Translations under genes and position numbers: made by a program
Origin: Acidobacteriota bacterium
GTDB lineage: Bacteria; Acidobacteriota; UBA6911; RPQK01; JAPXNP01
DNA length: 8,471 nucleotides
Assembly (NCBI GenBank): GCA_030614585.1
Contig: JAUWTT010000149.1
Span: forward strand, 1-8,471
Direction of reading: 5' to 3'
Notes under the pieces: generated by a model
What the model was told of the DNA's origin: nothing
The model's database searches: none
Seen by the model: the letters and a program-made list of their open reading frames with translations, nothing else
Shown: positions 6,764 to 8,471 of the stretch, in pieces
Numbering within the stretch: position 1 is the first letter of the stretch
Layout of the letters: each line of letters starts with the position of its first letter

Positions 6764-8203
6764 ATGTCATTCATCAGACGTATGCCCCGTTTTCGACTCT
6801 TGAGACTCCTGGGATTGCCCCTTGCCTACCTTGTCCTCCTGATGCCTGGGACAGTTCTGGCAAAACAGCCCAATATTCTATTTATTGCAGTGGACGATCT
6901 GCGCCCTCAACTTGGATGTTACGGGCAGGACCAAATTGTCTCCCCAAACATCGATCGACTCGCATCTCAAGGAGTCCTATTTGAGCGGGCTTACTGTATG
7001 GTTCCGACTTGCGGAGCTTCGAGAGCAAGCCTCTTTTCCAGCGTGAGGCCGGCACGGAACCGTTTTGTCGCCTACACGGCCAGAGCTGACAAAGAAGCTC
7101 CCTGGGCGGTGACCTTGAATTCTCACTTCAAGAAACATGGTTACCATACAGTGTCCAATGGGAAGGTCCTTCACTTTCCGAATGACAGTGAGGAAGGCTG
7201 GTCTGAGCCTCCTTGGAGGCCAGATCGGAGCGCAGGCCATTATGTCCTTGAAGAGAGTCTACGAAAGGAGGCTGCCAACGCGAGAATCAAGGAAAAGGGG
7301 AGGGGACCACCTTTTGAGGCTGCCGCCGTATCAGATGAAGCATATGCCGATGGACAGTTAGCGGAAAGGGCGGTCGCAGATCTAAAAAGGCTTGCTGGAC
7401 ACAAAGAACCATTTTTTCTGGCCGTCGGTTTCTTCAAACCTCATCTGCCCTTTGTTGCACCAAAGAAGTATTGGGAGCTCTACAGGAGGGATGAGATCAG
7501 GCTGCCCAAGACGTACCATGTTCCGACTGACGCCCCTCCAATTGCGATTCATACCTGGGGTGAATTGAGAGCTTATGCCGGTGTTCCGGAGAAGGGACCG
7601 GTTGATGACGAGTTTGCTCGTACACTGATTCATGGTTATTACGCCTGTGTTTCCTACACCGACGCCCAAATAGGAAAACTACTTGATGAGCTGGATCACC
7701 TCGGTATTAGAGAAACCACAGTCATTGTCTTGTGGGGCGACCATGGTTGGAACTTGGGAGAGCACACACTCTGGTGCAAACACTGTACTTTTGAAACTTC
7801 TATGCACGCTCCTTTGATTGTATCGGCTCCTGGCTTTCAGAAAGCGAAGACTGCCTCTGGACTGATTGAGTTCATTGATATCTATCCCACCCTCTGCGAG
7901 TTAGCAGGCTTGCCCATACCCAGCCATGTTGAAGGTAAGAGCTTTATGTCAATCTTGCGTAATCCTGGTCTGCCCTTCAAGAAATTCGCAATAGGGCGTT
8001 TCCGACAGAGTGACTCGATTCGAACGGATCGGTTTCGTTATAGCGAGTACAGCGATGACGGAGGTGAGTTCCTGGCGCGTATGCTGTACGATCATGATAT
8101 TGATCCGGAGGAGGATATAAACGTCGCTGAGCGGTCGGAGAACGGTGCAACCGTTACTCGGCTTAGACAACTCATGCGAAGCAAGATGGGTCGGGACCAT
8201 TAA
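6764..8203 (+). CDS. Exported sulfatase, iduronate-2-sulfatase-like (479 aa)
   Basis: A type I (formylglycine-dependent) sulfatase that hydrolyses sulfate esters, probably on a sulfated glycan outside the cytoplasm. An arginine-rich N-terminus and a hydrophobic stretch ending VLA (A33) form a signal peptide, with mature KQPN next. The metal ligands D44-D45 lie in PNILFIAVDDLRPQLGCYG. The active-site signature is C83-G-A-S-R87, where the third position is Ala rather than the usual Pro. Further conserved residues are K134 and H137 in NGKVLHF, K225 and H227 in GFFKPHLPF, D326-H327 in GDHGWNLGEH, and K339 in the segment before FETSMHAPLIV. The order and spacing fit the iduronate-2-sulfatase-like branch common in Planctomycetes, Verrucomicrobia and Acidobacteria. 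The substrate cannot be read from the sequence. GGAG (6754-6757) stands 6 nt before the ATG. Cys83 must be oxidised by a formylglycine-generating enzyme, which is not in the window. The 480-bp gap suggests transcription separate from the sucrose operon. Confidence 0.93.
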   Translation: MSFIRRMPRFRLLRLLGLPLAYLVLLMPGTVLAKQPNILFIAVDDLRPQLGCYGQDQIVSPNIDRLASQGVLFERAYCMVPTCGASRASLFSSVRPARNRFVAYTARADKEAPWAVTLNSHFKKHGYHTVSNGKVLHFPNDSEEGWSEPPWRPDRSAGHYVLEESLRKEAANARIKEKGRGPPFEAAAVSDEAYADGQLAERAVADLKRLAGHKEPFFLAVGFFKPHLPFVAPKKYWELYRRDEIRLPKTYHVPTDAPPIAIHTWGELRAYAGVPEKGPVDDEFARTLIHGYYACVSYTDAQIGKLLDELDHLGIRETTVIVLWGDHGWNLGEHTLWCKHCTFETSMHAPLIVSAPGFQKAKTASGLIEFIDIYPTLCELAGLPIPSHVEGKSFMSILRNPGLPFKKFAIGRFRQSDSIRTDRFRYSEYSDDGGEFLARMLYDHDIDPEEDINVAERSENGATVTRLRQLMRSKMGRDH

Positions 8204-8386
8204 GCACTAATAGTGACAACAGAGACTGCACCACTGGGGCTCCAAAGAACAAAATATCAATCAGTTAGCGTGGACCTTCTAGAAACACTGTGTTTATTCA
8301 TCAAATTCGACCGAAACAAATCCTGCAAACTCGTTGCAATACGTAGCGTAGAAGGGTCCGTTGCTCACATCGCTAGCCCGCTTTTC
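8204..8386. other. AT-richer gap with small palindromes
   Basis: CACTA-A-TAGTG (8205-8215) comes directly after the sulfatase stop codon. TTCTAGAA (8277-8284) and AAACAC-T-GTGTTT (8283-8295) overlap to make a compact palindromic cluster. CGTAGCG occurs twice (8342-8348 and again at 8398-8404). The one-base centres argue against RNA terminator hairpins; protein-binding sites or chance are possible. No gene is seen here. Confidence 0.4.
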
Positions 8387-8470
8387 TCATAGGTTGGCGT
8401 AGCGAGACGGTGAAGGCGCCGCTCTGACAAGGCCTGCGACCGAGGCCGTAGGGTCAAAATATTCAGCCGA
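8387..8470 (-). CDS. Possible 3' end of a minus-strand gene (edge fragment)
   Basis: Read on the minus strand from the right edge, one frame is open for 27 codons (SAEYFDPTASVAGLVRAAPS, then PSRYANL) to a TGA at 8389-8387. The base composition rises in GC compared with the preceding gap, as expected at a gene boundary. A second minus frame is also open to a TGA further left, so the choice of frame is unsure. The product cannot be identified from so short a tail. Confidence 0.25.
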   Translation of the reverse strand, partial: SAEYFDPTASVAGLVRAAPSPSRYANL

Positions 8471-8471
8471 C

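Noticed and set aside
6430..6770. Minus-strand frames in the gap before the sulfatase gene
   Set aside because: Low-complexity basic/serine-rich translations with no motif, no good start signal and no sign of homology.

Overview
The window comes from a bacterial chromosome of moderate to high GC. No tRNA, rRNA or CRISPR array is visible. Three things hint at the lineage: a partial HTH gene of the 'SWKEIAAYL…VRTVQRWE' type, common in Acidobacteria and some related environmental phyla; an exported iduronate-sulfatase-like enzyme, a class abundant in Planctomycetes, Verrucomicrobia and Acidobacteria; and a bacterial sucrose-phosphate synthase/sucrose synthase pair. I infer an environmental Gram-negative bacterium, possibly acidobacterial or PVC-like. 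The phylum cannot be fixed from this sequence alone.

Layout. Positions 1-200 (minus) hold the N-terminus of a DNA-binding protein that runs off the left edge. A divergent gap (201-486) contains strong overlapping inverted repeats. It is followed by a plus-strand gene (487-1116) for a small secreted protein I cannot assign to a family. Positions 1117-1734 hold no intact gene. They carry nested inverted repeats, a short piece resembling the N-terminus of an IS6-type transposase, and a frameshifted minus-strand coding relic, so this stretch looks like mobile-element debris.

The centre (1735-6283) is a two-gene sucrose operon whose genes overlap by 8 bp. The first encodes a bacterial-type sucrose-phosphate synthase, a GT4 glycosyltransferase fused to a HAD phosphatase-like domain with all its catalytic residues. 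The second encodes a full-length sucrose synthase. Together they could make sucrose from UDP-glucose and fructose-6-phosphate, remove the phosphate, and interconvert sucrose with NDP-glucose plus fructose. That would link a compatible solute or carbon store to nucleotide-sugar and glycan metabolism. No fructokinase or amylosucrase gene, which accompany such pairs in some bacteria, is in the window.

After a 480-bp gap with no convincing gene comes an exported sulfatase (6764-8203), probably transcribed on its own. The last 268 bp contain small palindromes and then a more GC-rich end that may be the 3' tail of a minus-strand gene. I see no clear unknown system. The best leads are the unassigned secreted protein, the structured 250-360 element, the intermediate nucleotide-preference motif in the sucrose synthase, and the Ala-variant sulfatase signature.
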